Of a stretch of DNA of 64,000 nt, positions 37,366 to 48,460 are shown one piece after another. Under the pieces are notes generated by a model. That model saw nothing but the letters and a program-made list of their open reading frames with translations, searched no databases and had not been told where the DNA came from. Source of the stretch: Punctularia strigosozonata HHB-11173 SS5 (taxonomy: Eukaryota; Basidiomycota; Agaricomycetes; Corticiales; Punctulariaceae); NCBI RefSeq assembly GCF_000264995.1, contig NW_006767437.1, forward strand, positions 488,158-552,157. The letters are read 5' to 3'. Both the position numbers and the translations under genes were made by a program. Numbering within the stretch: the first letter of the stretch is position 1; each line of letters begins with the position of its first letter.

Positions 37366-38002
37366 GTTGCGCCGCACAGAAACCTGAATGCTTGAAAGCA
37401 TAATCCCAAACGTGCCCTACTTTCCTTATGTTCATAAACGGTGTTTTATATCATCGTCATGTACACGACGCGGAAGCAAAGAGCCGGAATCGCCCAGCTG
37501 CAGGCACTACCAGTGACATGCAGATCACCGATCGCGACCGCTGCCGGGCCCAATACCATCTCAGGCCCGCCAACTCGACACCGCCCTCCACCGCCATCCG
37601 AATGTGCTTAACTGCCGGTCGACACACCGTCGTCACGACTTCGAATGTCTCTGTATTTTCGAAATGCCTGAACGAAAATTTCCGAACAGCAGTTCTGTCT
37701 GAGTCAACTGAATGTAATCGAAGTGAACATCATCGGCTAGATCAGGAGTCAGAAGGTGCGGATGCGAGACGGAGGCAACCTCGGGCTTTCAGGGACTCCA
37801 CCGTCCACCCTCGGGCATGTCTGCTTGTATAAAGGGAGGAGTAATCGGAGGACAGGACTCTAACGGGTGCGCCGTTCGGTTTGCAGTCGGTATTATGGCT
37901 GGTACATATTGATGCTCACTGGACGTGTCGACGCGACACATTCGCGACGCGTTTGCGACATTGCGCACACGTGACCCCGTTTGGGTGCGGCCGTGACGCC
38001 GC

Positions 38003-38039
38003 GCATGCCGACGCACTCAATATCACGCATGCCGACGCG
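38003..38039 (+). repeat. 13-bp direct repeat, two copies
   Basis: CGCATGCCGACGC occurs at 38003-38015 and 38027-38039, 24 bp apart, about 330 bp upstream of the PIF1 start. The spacing, just over two helical turns, suggests a paired protein-binding site, but this is only inference. Confidence 0.6.
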
Positions 38040-38360
38040 GTCCAAGTCCCCACACCCTAAGAAGGAATCATACTACTAGATCACCAGGCCATTGTTCTGA
38101 TGGCTATCTTTGAAGGTATATGTATGCATCCCCTGTATAAACTTGATGTGTACAAGAAATGTACATAGCAAAACACGGTCAGCTGACCAACTTCACGTGC
38201 AACAAACACGAGGTGGACCATTGGACGAGCCGGGCGCCTTTATCACCTCTTCTTCCTAGCGCTGGTCTGACACTGCTCGTACACTGGTGCTACAGGCTAC
38301 GAAACGATACCAAGGACATCTTACTCCTGACTTAAGCCCGGGTCGACCAGAAAGAATAGT

Positions 38361-40809
38361 ATGCCGGAGCCGATGTCGGGCTTGCGCACCGTGAAGCGCG
38401 ATTGGTCGAGCAATTCCGCCGTCTCGAGTCAGGACAGCAATCCCATTCCATGGTCTCCGACTCCTCCACAGACATCATCCTCCGCGACCTCATCGTACGT
38501 TGAAGGATACTCCGCGCTCATGATCGTTGAATACCTTGACGAACGCGGCGCAGGGACACGCCGATGGATGAGAAGAAGCGATTGGCCGATGAGCGCCGTG
38601 CTAGACGTTTGAAGCATATTCAAGACGCGTTGAGAAACACGGCTTCTTCGCAAGTTCCTCCGAGCGCGACCTCGTCCTCTTCACAGAATCGCTCGACCAG
38701 CGGCCAAAAGCGCGACTCAGGCGTGATCGATCTGACATCCCCTCCACCAAGCAAGAAGAGGCAACTTCCTGATTCCTGGAATGCACCCGCGTCCGATAGC
38801 CAGCGTCGGCCAGTCTTTACGACCCGCAACGGGCCCTCCTCCAACGTCCCCTCGTCCTCTACCGTCTCTCAGAGCAGTTCTAGCGCGAGCGCACCCCAAT
38901 TACAAGTGATTCATAACCTTTCCGGATCCAGTGGAAAGCCTTCCAAAGTCTTCCTCAGCCAAGAGCAAACCCAGATTCTAAAGCTCGTCGAAAGCGGCCT
39001 CAGTGTATTCTACACTGGTAGTGCTGGTGAGTCGTCACGTTGATTGTTCTGACACTCCCTCGCGTATGCGCGCTTTGGAGCGCATACATACACACCCTTG
39101 GTCGTCCTGACAGAACACGCATAGGAACCGGCAAGTCCGTGTTGCTTCGCGAGATTATCAAGACCCTTCGTAGAAATTACGTAAAAACCCCAGACGCTGT
39201 TGCAGTCACAGCTTCCACGGGTGAGTGCAATCCCGATGCTACCTTTGAGGCATGGGATTGAGCCGCGATCTACCTTTCAGGTATGGCGGCATGCAATATC
39301 GGTGGTGTTACGATACACAACTTCGCTGGCATTGGTCTTGGTATGGGAAGTGCCGATGAACTTGCGCGGAAGATCATGAAGAATAAGAAGGCTAGCACGC
39401 GTTGGGCTAGGGTGAAGGTGCTGATTATTGATGAGGGTGTGTGATTCAATGCTGCGTCTTCGGGAATGGCTCTAATAACCTTGTTAGTATCAATGGTCGA
39501 AGCCGATCTCTTCGATAAATTATCACAAATCGGTGGCATTCTGCGGAAAAATCCTACCGCGCCGTTCGGTGGCATACAAGTACGTTTTCTTCAACTGCGC
39601 CAGGTCTGTTGCCAATCGATCATTAGCTGGTCGTCACCGGAGACTTCTTCCAGCTTCCGCCTGTAACGAAACACGGCGAAACGAAATTTGCCTTCGAGGC
39701 GAAGCAATGGAGCAAAGCCATCAAGCGCACATTTAACCTCACCAAGGTGTTCAGGCAGCGAGATGAAGGTAAGCCGCAGCAGGATGTCCATACACTTACA
39801 GAGAATTGATTCCGGTCCAGAACTCATCAACATGCTGAATGAAATGCGATTTGGTAAACTCTCAGACGCCTCCATCGCCAAATTCAAGAGCCTTTCACGA
39901 GAGGTACGCTATGACGATGGCATTGAGCCAACTGAGCTGTATGTGCGCTTCCGTAATCTTCGTGTATCACGCAACTGAGACTTGCCCCGCCTCAGCTTCC
40001 CTCGCCGTGAGGAGGTCGACCGTTCCAACGGTGTGCGCATGAATCGTCTCCAGACCGAAGCACACACGTACGTGGCAACCGATGGGGGGACACTACAGGA
40101 CCCGAATCAACGAGAGAAGATGCTCGCCAACTTCATGGCTCCTCAGAAGCTGGTCATTCGAGTAGATACGCAGGTCATGTTGATCCGAAATCTGGACGAA
40201 ACCCTTGTCAACGGTTCAACAGGGAGAGTCATCAAGTTCGTGGATCCGAGCCAGAAGCAGGAAGGGGAGGATGAGGTCACACTTCCACCTGCCAGCAAAG
40301 GCAAAGAGCCCAAGAAGGATACTGCGACCAAGTCGGCAGGCGTTTCCGGTCTTGTCTGGCCACTGGTGGAATTCATCATGCCGCATGGCGGACGGAGGGC
40401 GGTGATGATTCAACCAGAAACATGGAAGGTGGAACTTCCCAATGGCGAAATCCAGTTGAGCAGAGCGCAGCTGCCCTTGATCCCTGCTTGGGCCATGAGC
40501 ATCCACAAGAGTCAAGGTCAAACCCTGGAACGCGTGAAAGTCGACCTCGGGAAGATCTTCGAGAAAGGTGTGTGTTTATCTTATCACGATTAACCTTAGT
40601 GCTGAAGGCTTTCACGTCTACAGGACAGGCTTATGTTGCCCTCTCGCGTTGCACATCCTTGGAAGGGTTGCAAGTTTTGAATTTCGACCCGAGAAAGGTG
40701 AGATTCCTCAAAGATTTTCGCAACTGGCTCTAACATCACTGCGTAGGTTAAGGCTCACCCCAAGGTAGTGCAATGGAGTGAGACGCTCGAGCGTCTGACC
40801 CACGACTGA
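38361..40809 (+). CDS. PIF1: Pif1-family DNA helicase
   Basis: Seen: many short introns. Exon 1 starts [18 protein letters not shown] and joins [18 protein letters not shown] after an intron with a GTACGT donor and GCAG acceptor. A Ser-rich, basic N-terminal region follows, then the helicase core: Walker A restored by splicing (GSAGTGKS), VTASTG, Walker [59 protein letters not shown] and [18 protein letters not shown]. The end reads LERLTHD with TGA at 40807-40809. Known: Pif1 is a 5'-3' helicase that removes telomerase, unwinds G-quadruplexes and maintains mitochondrial DNA. All core motifs appear intact. Whether the product goes to nucleus or mitochondrion cannot be decided here. Confidence 0.92.
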
Positions 40810-41199
40810 TCTCCGCAGCCGCTTGCTTGCTTGTTCATCACATCTTTATCCTGCATCACGTTCAGTCTAATCCTCCACTGTATATACCAATGCATCGCTC
40901 TGTCCCGACCCACGACGTCGTCATGCTAGTTATGCTAAGCAAATCATGCTATCCGTTGAGTCGACATGCCGCGTGCGCACCCGCGCGTACCCCGCATGTG
41001 AAGTCGGCAGACTCGGCACCGCCTCTTTCCAAGTTTATCACTTGCCACATGCAAGCTGGCCTGGCTGCGCACCGTATTCTCGCGCAATATTCTGCCCCTC
41101 GGCAGCGATATCATTTCTAGGCCGAGAGGGTCGACACATTACTCGCCAGTCCCCCAACAACCTACTTCAGCTTGCGAGAGCGAAAGCGACTCCTACGAG
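40810..41199. other. promoter region of the amino-acid transporter
   Basis: 390 bp between the PIF1 stop and the transporter start on the same strand. No distinct element was recognised. Confidence 0.35.
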
Positions 41200-43175
41200 A
41201 TGGTGCAAACATATGGCGTTGCGGCAGAAGATGCACGCGAGGTCCACCATGCCGAAGCCGATACCGAAGCTAGTGCGCTCTTAGGCGCGGATGCATCGAA
41301 CGGACGGCCAAAGCAGAAGTTCACGGGGGGACATGCATCTTTGGTCAGTTGCATAGGCAACCTGTCGAATACCATCATTGGCAGCGGTGAGCTCTCCTTT
41401 CCGCAATGGACTCAAAACCGTCTTAATGTAATGCAGGTATGCTGACATTCCCCATGGTATGTTCTTATCCGCCAGCCGGCCTTGGATGCTACTCAATGAG
41501 CACGTTAGGCAATGGCATCCTCTGGAATCATACCGGGAATCTTCACCTGCGTGTTCTCCGGAAGTGTAGCTGCATTCGGGCTGTATCTGCTCTCGCTGGC
41601 TGCGACCCACACCCCTCACAGGACCTCGTCCTTCTTCGCAGTTGCACAGCTTACCTTCCCGAAGGCTGCTGTATTCTTCGATGCAGCCATCGCAATCAAG
41701 TGTTTCGGTGTCTCCATCAGGTCCGCACCCTTTATCGGGCACTTAAGATGTTGATTGATGCCTCAGCCATGCAGCTATCTCATCATCATCAAGGGTCTCA
41801 TGCCCAGCGTTGTGGAAGCGTTGTATCACGACCTCTCTTCCAACGAGCCCCCGTCCTGGGCACTGTCCGGACGGGTATGGATCACGTTGTTCATGGCGAT
41901 TCTTGTCCCCCTCGGATTCTTGCGTAGGTTGGATAGCCTGAGACACGCAAGCTACGTCGGAATATTTGCCGTGGGTGGGTCATTGTACTGGCTATCCCCA
42001 TGGAGTACCTTCTGACGTACCGTTATGTAGTTTACCTCCTCGCTATCGTGGTCTATGTGTTCATCAAGCCTTTCGATGACATGCCTCCAAGGGGCGAAGT
42101 GCATCTTGTGCATTTCACGCCCGACTTCCTGTCGACATTTCCTGTCCAGGTGTTCGCGTTTACTTGCGCACAGAATGTATGTGGCACTCTCGTGAGGTCG
42201 TTTGCCAAACTAAGGTTGTGCAGCTGTTTCCTTTGTTCAATGAAGTCACGGAGAATACGCAGAATCGAATGAACACTATCATCGGCACTTCTATGTGAGT
42301 TCAGGTCGTTCTACGCTTCTCGTCTTCTGATTGTATCTCACAGTGGATCTGCCACTGGCGTATATCTGGTGATTGCCATTCTCGGTTATCTAACCTTTGG
42401 CTCTACGGTACGCGTGATCAACGTGGGCCTCTTGATCGTTGCTCATCCGTCTCTTTCCCAGGTGGGACCAAACATCATCGCAATGTACCCGTCGACGTCT
42501 TTATTCGTTGCGGTCGGCCAACTGGCCATTGTCGTCCTTGTCTTGGTGTCGTATCCCTTGCAGGTGCACCCATGCCGGAACTGCTTGGATAAGGTATTCC
42601 ACGCCGGACAGAGCCATAAGACACCGCATGAGCTTGCAAACGACGAGGAACTTGAGGACGAGGATCATGCTCCGGCAGATATGAGTGCATTGAAGCACAC
42701 GCTGCTTACAGCGGGCATCATCGCTAGCGGTTTTACGATCGCTTACCACGTGGATGACTTGAGAATGGGTAAGCCAGATCTCCGCTTAGAGCGTACAATC
42801 AAAAGGCTAACAAACTTGGCAGTTCTGTCCTTCGTTGGGTCCACAGGATCCACAACTATATCTTTCATCCTCCCAGGTCTCTTCTACTGGCAGGTTCGTC
42901 ATACCAGTATCCGAATCGCTCACCGCACACCGAACTAAAGCCCGTCGTCGTCGTCGATTGTCCAGCTGACGCGACATGACGCATCGGCGAGTAAAGCGCT
43001 CAACCGCGCCGCTCTTGCGCTTGCATGCTATGGCGCCTTTATCTTTGTGTTCTGGTACGTAAGCGATACGCGTGATCGAACATCATTTCTGATGTAATGC
43101 TCGTGTTCCACAGCTTGAGCTATAATATCTACGGGGTCGTTCGTCCGTCGAGTTCCAGTCCGAGTGGACATTAAC
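41200..43175 (+). CDS. AVT-type vacuolar amino-acid transporter (AAAP family)
   Basis: Seen: a start MVQTYGVAAEDAREV with a hydrophilic, acidic cytosolic tail, then GGHASLVSCIGNLSNTIIGSG, the first-helix signature of AVT transporters. Further membrane segments are spread over many short exons: LTFPMAMASSGI (restored by splicing), FTCVFSGSVAAFGLYLLSLA, FFDAAIAIKCFGVS, AYLLAIVVYVFIKPFDD, VFAFTCAQN, LFPLFNEVTENTQNR, VAVGQLAIVVLVLVSYPLQVHPCRN and STTISFILPGLFYW. A last exon after a GTACGT donor and ACAG acceptor gives LSYNIYG and a stop at 43173-43175. About 10-11 membrane helices are expected. Known: AVT proteins move neutral amino acids across the vacuolar membrane. The substrate and direction cannot be read from sequence. 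Confidence 0.87.
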
Positions 43176-43471
43176 CCCGATAGACACATTGATGCTATGT
43201 TACGCTGTGTGGCTATAATGAGCCTGACATTAGAACCAGAGAATAGAGAATGTAGTCGCCTGCTGTGCTGTTTGCAGTGACCCGGGGAACTGGGGAATAG
43301 GCGCCCGCCCGATTTGCAATAGAGCGTGCCGCGATTTCCTCGCAGCCGCCACCGTCCTGCGGGCTTTCCCCTCAGACCTATGCACCAACCCACCGCTTGA
43401 GCTCAGCGTTGGCCGTCTTCTTCCTCGACGTCGACCGCCTCAGCTAGTATTGTTCTTGTTTGCGTTGGTCA

Positions 43472-46267
43472 ATGTCTGTCGGTACGTATGGGCCTACTGC
43501 AGTGTCGCGCACTGGACCGTGTTACTCGTTTCTGTTTCTGTTTCTTCTTCCCGTTTCCTGCTACGATCACTGGCTGACCGTTCGTGTTCTATAACGCAGA
43601 GGCACCCGCGCTGCTCGCATCGCACACCATCTTCACGTCGAAAGCTCGCTTGTCATCGCCATCGCCATCGCGCACACCTTTGTTACCCATGCACACGTCC
43701 AACAACGCAACCGTGCCAACCCTCATCCAAACCGGCCTGCCTATCATGGATACCACTCTACCTACCCCGCTTACGACGCTAGTCGTGGATGGCGCTCAGA
43801 TATCGCACTCTCCTCCGCCGAGCACGGAGTCGACGTCAGACGGGCCGTTGTCCGACCTTGGCAAAGACGCTAGCACGGATGTGGATCCTCAGATTTTGGA
43901 GGCGCTGAAAAGCAAGGACAGACTGTTCGTCCTCAAGGTCGGCCAAATCATGGAAGGGTTGATCAAGGAACAACAGTAAGCACGAGCCACTCATTGGTGT
44001 GTTGGTCTTCCGTGCTTAGACGTGTTTCCTCAGGCAACGAGTGGAGGTGCAAGCATCGACATCATACCAGCGACTCCTGGTTCATCGATGTGCTGCGTAC
44101 TACAAATGCACACCTGAAGCCGACCCTGTCACGAAGAACCTCGCAATTGTGAAGACAATCGAAAGCCGCATGTCAGTGTCACAATCGGACACATACGATG
44201 ATCTCACTCTAACACGCGTCTCTAGTCCAATTCGTCGACTCAGTGAACTGGTGCCCGCGGAGTCACAGTCTCTGCCCGCGTTCAAAATCATGCGGCGCTC
44301 CTCTAAGGAGCGTGGAAAAACCAAATCGCGTTCACACACGAGCTCTGTGGCCGGCGAAGATGCCGACCTCTCGGACGCTGAACCTTCGGAAAGCGGCAGC
44401 GTCGGTGGCCGCAGTAATGCCACCAGTGGGCGGAAGCATCTCACGATCGCCGAGCGGGAAGCCGCCTATAACGAGGCGCGGACGCGTATATTCATGGATT
44501 TCCAGGATAAGGACAAAGACAAAGATATGAGCGCTAGCTCATCCACATTCAGCCTCGTCTCCGGTTCTGCATCCACCAGCGAGGGCGGAGGCAGGAGCGA
44601 TTTGGACGACACCGCGAGCACAGCGCCCACCGAGAGCGAGTGGTCGGGCCCAGTATCACGCGATAAAAAGGGTGCTCCGGGTAGCACTTCAGCTGGATCT
44701 TCACGTTCTCGCAGATCAAACTATAGAACAGGCGGGAGCACACGCAACTCCAGAGCCCCATCACCCTCCTTCACATACGCATCCATATACGAGCCGACTT
44801 CGGGCGTAGCATCCACATCTTACGATCAAGGGGACGTTCCACCTCCCGGTTACATTTTCTACGCCTACCCTCCCCCCGGACAAGTTGCTCCTCCTGCAGG
44901 TTTTTATCCTGCATATCCATACTATGCTTACCCCTACCCTCCTCCGCCTCCACACCCTCACTCGCAATCCGAGCCAACATCCGGTCATGCAACGCCAGAG
45001 ATCTACGGGCATCCCCACCAAGTACCGTACCCAGGCGCTTACGCATGGGCACCTGCTCAGCAAGGCGCGTTGACGCCGGGTTCTGCTCCTCCCCCGCAGA
45101 CACCAAACATGCAGCCTGCCGCTCCACATGGCAGCCCACCCCCAATGCCACGGAATCCACAGTATGGAACTCCATGGCCCGCTATGCCCCCCGCGCCATA
45201 TGGACCCTACCCCGCGCCGGGATACTACTCGCAGTCGATGTCCTACGTTCCAGGGCAGCCTGCGCCACCTGCACTGCCGCCTCAAATGCACGGCCAGGCC
45301 GTGTACTCGCAAGAAATGGCTCCGCCGCCCCCGCCGCATATGAACGGGCGTGCACCGAGCAATGGCAGCATGTCCTCACAACACAGCCGGGCTTCGTCTC
45401 GAAGCAGCAGTGTGAGCGGCGGCGCAAAGCGTGTAGCGCCGTCCGTGCGGCCCACGTGGAGCTACGGACCTCCGAACTCGATGTACGCTTACGGTTCGGG
45501 AGGCAGTATGGGTGGCGAAACGGTCGGCCCGCGGCTGAGCTCTTCGATGCGGCGAACGTCTGCTACCTCCAGTGTCGGTAGCGTCAGCAACGGCAACCGC
45601 ACACCCTCCGATGAAGCATCATCTACAGTGGTGAGTGTTTAACTTCTCGACCTTTTTCCTTTCCTAGAACGTAGACGCTCATGCTCGTGTGTGATAGTCG
45701 TCCTCAACCACTTCGTCGTCTTCTCGACGGACCTACACGTCTACTTCCACGTCTTCCAAGCACCCCCTTCCCGCGCGTCCGGACTGGGCCATCAACCTAA
45801 AACCGCAGCCGACCCTTCACAGCAACAGCCGGTCCAGGACAGCCTCTGCCGGCACTACACATGGCCCGCCTTTACAAGCCACAGATTTCCCTCCCCTCTC
45901 GGTAGCCTCATCGACGCCCAAAGCACCTCCCGCTGCCGGCGCTTGGGGCAAGCCGCCTGCCAACAAGTCGATCCTCACACCCAACAATCAGACCTCTGGC
46001 AGCAACGGCAACGCTCTCGTTCAGTACCCCGCGCCATCGGCGAACGGCGGCGCGTCCGGTCGCACGTCTCCGACACCCGAGGAGTACCAGGACAGAGTCC
46101 CCGAGCGGCCGTTCGCGAAGGGACCTGAGCCGTCGCACGCCAACCCGAAGGTTGCCACGGAGAAAGTGCCGGCGGATGAGAGGTCTGGGATTGCTGACGG
46201 CAATGCCACCGCTGAACAGATGCAGCGCCTCAGTCTAGACGACTCGACGAGACCGGGAACGGTATGA
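43472..46267 (+). CDS. R3H and SUZ domain RNA-binding protein, 850 aa
   Basis: Seen: exons 43472-43481 (only 10 nt), 43600-43975, 44034-45630 and 45698-46267 sum to 851 codons including the stop. The R3H domain spans the exon 2/3 junction: DRLFVLKVGQIMEGLIKEQQ, then QRLLVHRCAAYYKC. It is followed by FKIMRRSSKER and a SUZ motif (EREAAYNEARTRIFMDF). The centre is rich in Pro, Tyr and Gly, with many PPP and YAYP runs (about residues 380-580). The last exon contains ATDFPPLSVAS, a short linear motif, in a disordered tail. Known: R3H-SUZ proteins bind single-stranded RNA and act in mRNA fate. Inferred: a cytoplasmic mRNA-binding regulator. The 10-nt first exon is the least certain part; without it a start within exon 2 would be used. 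Confidence 0.8.
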
Positions 46268-46958
46268 TAGTGTCAGTAGTTGTACGTGATGACACCCGTC
46301 GGGAAATGCCTTAAAATACGTCCCTGGTAGGTGTAGTGATATCGGCAGTCTAGTTGTGTAGTCCCTTGTTGTCTTGTTGTGTTAAAGTAACAGTATAATG
46401 GCAGCCACAAACAGTTTTATATTACGCGATGTTGCATGCAAGACTTCTCTTCAGCCTCGTGCATACACTTCCCCTGGATGGGCTTGGCCAATTGTCTGTG
46501 CCGGATCGTCAGTTGGCAGGTTGCTTTAGTGCGCTCTGCTGTCGTTGCAAGAGTTTCTGAGCCAGCCGCCTCGGTTGAGTGGGGGTTTGCAATATCCCAT
46601 CAACACTGATTCCTGCCTCACATCCCGCCTCCCTTGAATCCAGCATCTCACAGTGCGCCTGAGATCGTGCAGAGAATGCGTCTAGAGAGTCTATCGATGC
46701 ACGTCGTCGAGAAGCACTGCGTGACGGCATGCAGCTAGGCTCGATGTAGATATCGCAGCCTAGATTGCCTCTGGATTCGAGCCAGCCGTGGTCGAACGAC
46801 GGCCATCGTCGTCGAAAAGTGTGTGAATGTCGAAGCATGCGCCTAGACCTCTTGCACCTGGACACAAAATGAGCGCAAGTGAGCGAAATGTAGAAAACAA
46901 CGCACCACATCTGATAGACCAAAACCTGACCCCTAATGCATGGGCATGGCAGCATCTG
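46268..46958. other. convergent intergenic region
   Basis: About 690 bp between the stops of the R3H-SUZ gene and the DUF202 gene. A minus-strand frame (46509-46955, 148 codons, Arg/Ser-rich) is open but has no motif, start context or splice support. It overlaps the expected 3' untranslated region and is not called. Confidence 0.35.
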
Positions 46959-47458
46959 TCATAGGTCGTTTTCGTCCGCCAACAAGATTACACATGTAGT
47001 CATAATGATCGCCGTGACGACCGTGATTATGGCAAAATGTGGTCTAGAGAAGCATGGTTAAGAAGAGCCGACTCGTGCTATGAGCAATTCTTTCGCTGAC
47101 TTCTTAGATACTAAGAAAGCGCGCATGTGCCGCATATCCTTGTATCCTTGATGGTACTCGAAAAGTCCGGCGGCGATAGCACCCATGGCTGCCAAGAATT
47201 GCAACGTAGCTATGGGTAGGCCTGCATTCGTGAGGCCGGTTCCTGGCTCGTCCTCTCCCTTGATAGCGAGTCGAGCGCGAAGTAGCACCGAATAGGACGT
47301 CAAAGAAAGCAGAAGCGCCAGTTTGATGTGAGCCAAACAGTTTCGCTCGAGCATGCAGAAGTCCCGTGCCGTGCTTCAAGTACAGATAGACCGTGAGGCT
47401 ATGCCTACGTTGCGGGAAACCATACTGACCTGCCGGTGTTCTCAATGATTTGAGGCAT
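46959..47458 (-). CDS. DUF202-family small membrane protein, 128 aa
   Basis: Seen: three exons, 47430-47458, 47101-47373 and 46959-47043, with lengths summing to 129 codons including the stop. The spliced start is MPQIIENTGSTARDFCMLER, the typical DUF202 opening with an Arg-Asp just before the first helix. Three hydrophobic helices follow: LALLLSLTSYSVLL, IATLQFLAAMGAIAAGLF and FAIITVVTAIIMTTCVILL. The third helix appears only after splicing the GTCAGC..CTAG intron 47044-47100; reading through would give a false two-helix protein ending at 47058. Known: DUF202 proteins are small three-helix membrane proteins, and some in fungi are linked to vacuolar or plasma membranes, but their function is unknown. 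It shares a 137-bp divergent promoter with RPB4. Confidence 0.85.
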
Positions 47459-47595
47459 AGTGAAGAAGCCAGCTTTCGCCAAGTAAGTACCGGTCGAACC
47501 GGAGTCCTCGATATGAGGCAGCGGAGATCACGTGTCTACCCCTCCTTGCTCGAAGCCAAGTTCTCTGGCTAAGCTCAGGCTGTTCTTGTATCAAT
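47459..47595. promoter_or_regulatory. 137-bp divergent promoter, DUF202 gene / RPB4
   Basis: Only 137 bp separate the start codons of two divergently transcribed genes, so both promoters and 5' leaders must be packed here. No TATA box stands out. Inferred bidirectional promoter. Confidence 0.6.
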
Positions 47596-48194
47596 ATGCC
47601 TCGGCACAGAGCCCAGCAGGAGGAGGAGGACGCAGCGGCACTCAAACTCGGCTCTGAGTTTGCGTCCGCCGGTTGCCTGCTCATCTCCGAAGTCAAATAC
47701 CTGTTGGAACACAAGGACCGAGACAACACTGACAATGCGTCAGTCCTTCGCCGACCATCTCGATAGGCTACAGTTCTGAACCTGGGATTGGTATCAAGGG
47801 TATACAACAAGACGCTGGAATACGTCCGTACATTCTCTCGGTACACATCTGCCGACTCGGCGTCGAGCGTTCGAAGGTTCGTCCGTGGCCTCTCCACATT
47901 CGTAGCGCCTGTGCTCAAATGCGCGAGAAAGCGTGCTTGCAAGCCGTGACGCCGGCCTATCTCAGTTTGAGATCGCCCAGCTGGCTAATCTCTGCCCGGC
48001 AGACGTGGATGAAGCCAGAAGTTTGATCCCGAGGTGCGATTTGCCACCCGGACCCTCCTCAAGGATTTCAGCCTGTTTTCCGATGTCGTATCGTCTCAGG
48101 AGCTGACCTCCTCTGTAGTCTGGTCAAGGTACCTGAGGATCGTCTTCAAGCTATGATCGACGAGATGCTCACGCTTCGCAAGTTTCAGTCGTGA
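47596..48194 (+). CDS. RPB4: RNA polymerase II subunit Rpb4, 128 aa
   Basis: Seen: exons 47596-47738, 47799-47876, 47944-48033 and 48119-48194 sum to 129 codons including the stop. The product starts MPRHRAQQEEEDAAALKLG, followed by ISEVKYLLEHKDR, VYNKTLEYVRTFSRYTSADS, LSQFEIAQLANLCPADVDEA and the ending RLQAMIDEMLTLRKFQS. This is the full HRDC-like Rpb4 fold, with length close to fission-yeast Rpb4. Known: Rpb4 pairs with Rpb7 as the stalk of RNA polymerase II and links transcription to mRNA export and decay. None of the exons reaches 60 codons, so the gene is invisible to a simple open-frame search. The acceptor before VYNKTLEY was chosen because it alone keeps the frame. Confidence 0.9.
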
Positions 48195-48460
48195 TACCTC
48201 CACATTTTCAAGGGTGCTTCCGTCGTATATATTATTGTTGTACTGTGGCTCTTGACAGCTTCGTGAAGTCGGAACGAGCGTGACTAATCCGATAATATTC
48301 TGTCTATGATACATGGGAAAGCAGATGGCTGACATGCGTAATAATAAGTTACAAGAACAGCACACGGAGAGTACGGGGACCAGACACCGACTGAGTTCAC
48401 CAGAACGCACACCTGTGGACAGAAACAGAATATCAGTCAGTGGGAATACTCGTACGCGAG

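Larger units (their letters stand above)
37318..38360. other. intergenic, tRNA to PIF1
   Basis: About 1 kb containing the poly-C tract, an ACGCGT motif (37947-37952) and a 13-bp direct repeat, all listed separately or in the findings. The plus-strand frame 37428-37832 has no recognisable feature. Confidence 0.4.

Noticed and set aside
46509-46955. 148-codon minus-strand open frame
   Set aside because: No start context, domain or splice support; it overlaps the end of the DUF202 gene's transcript.
47442-47942. 166-codon minus-strand open frame
   Set aside because: It is antisense to RPB4, whose four exons splice into a recognisable protein.
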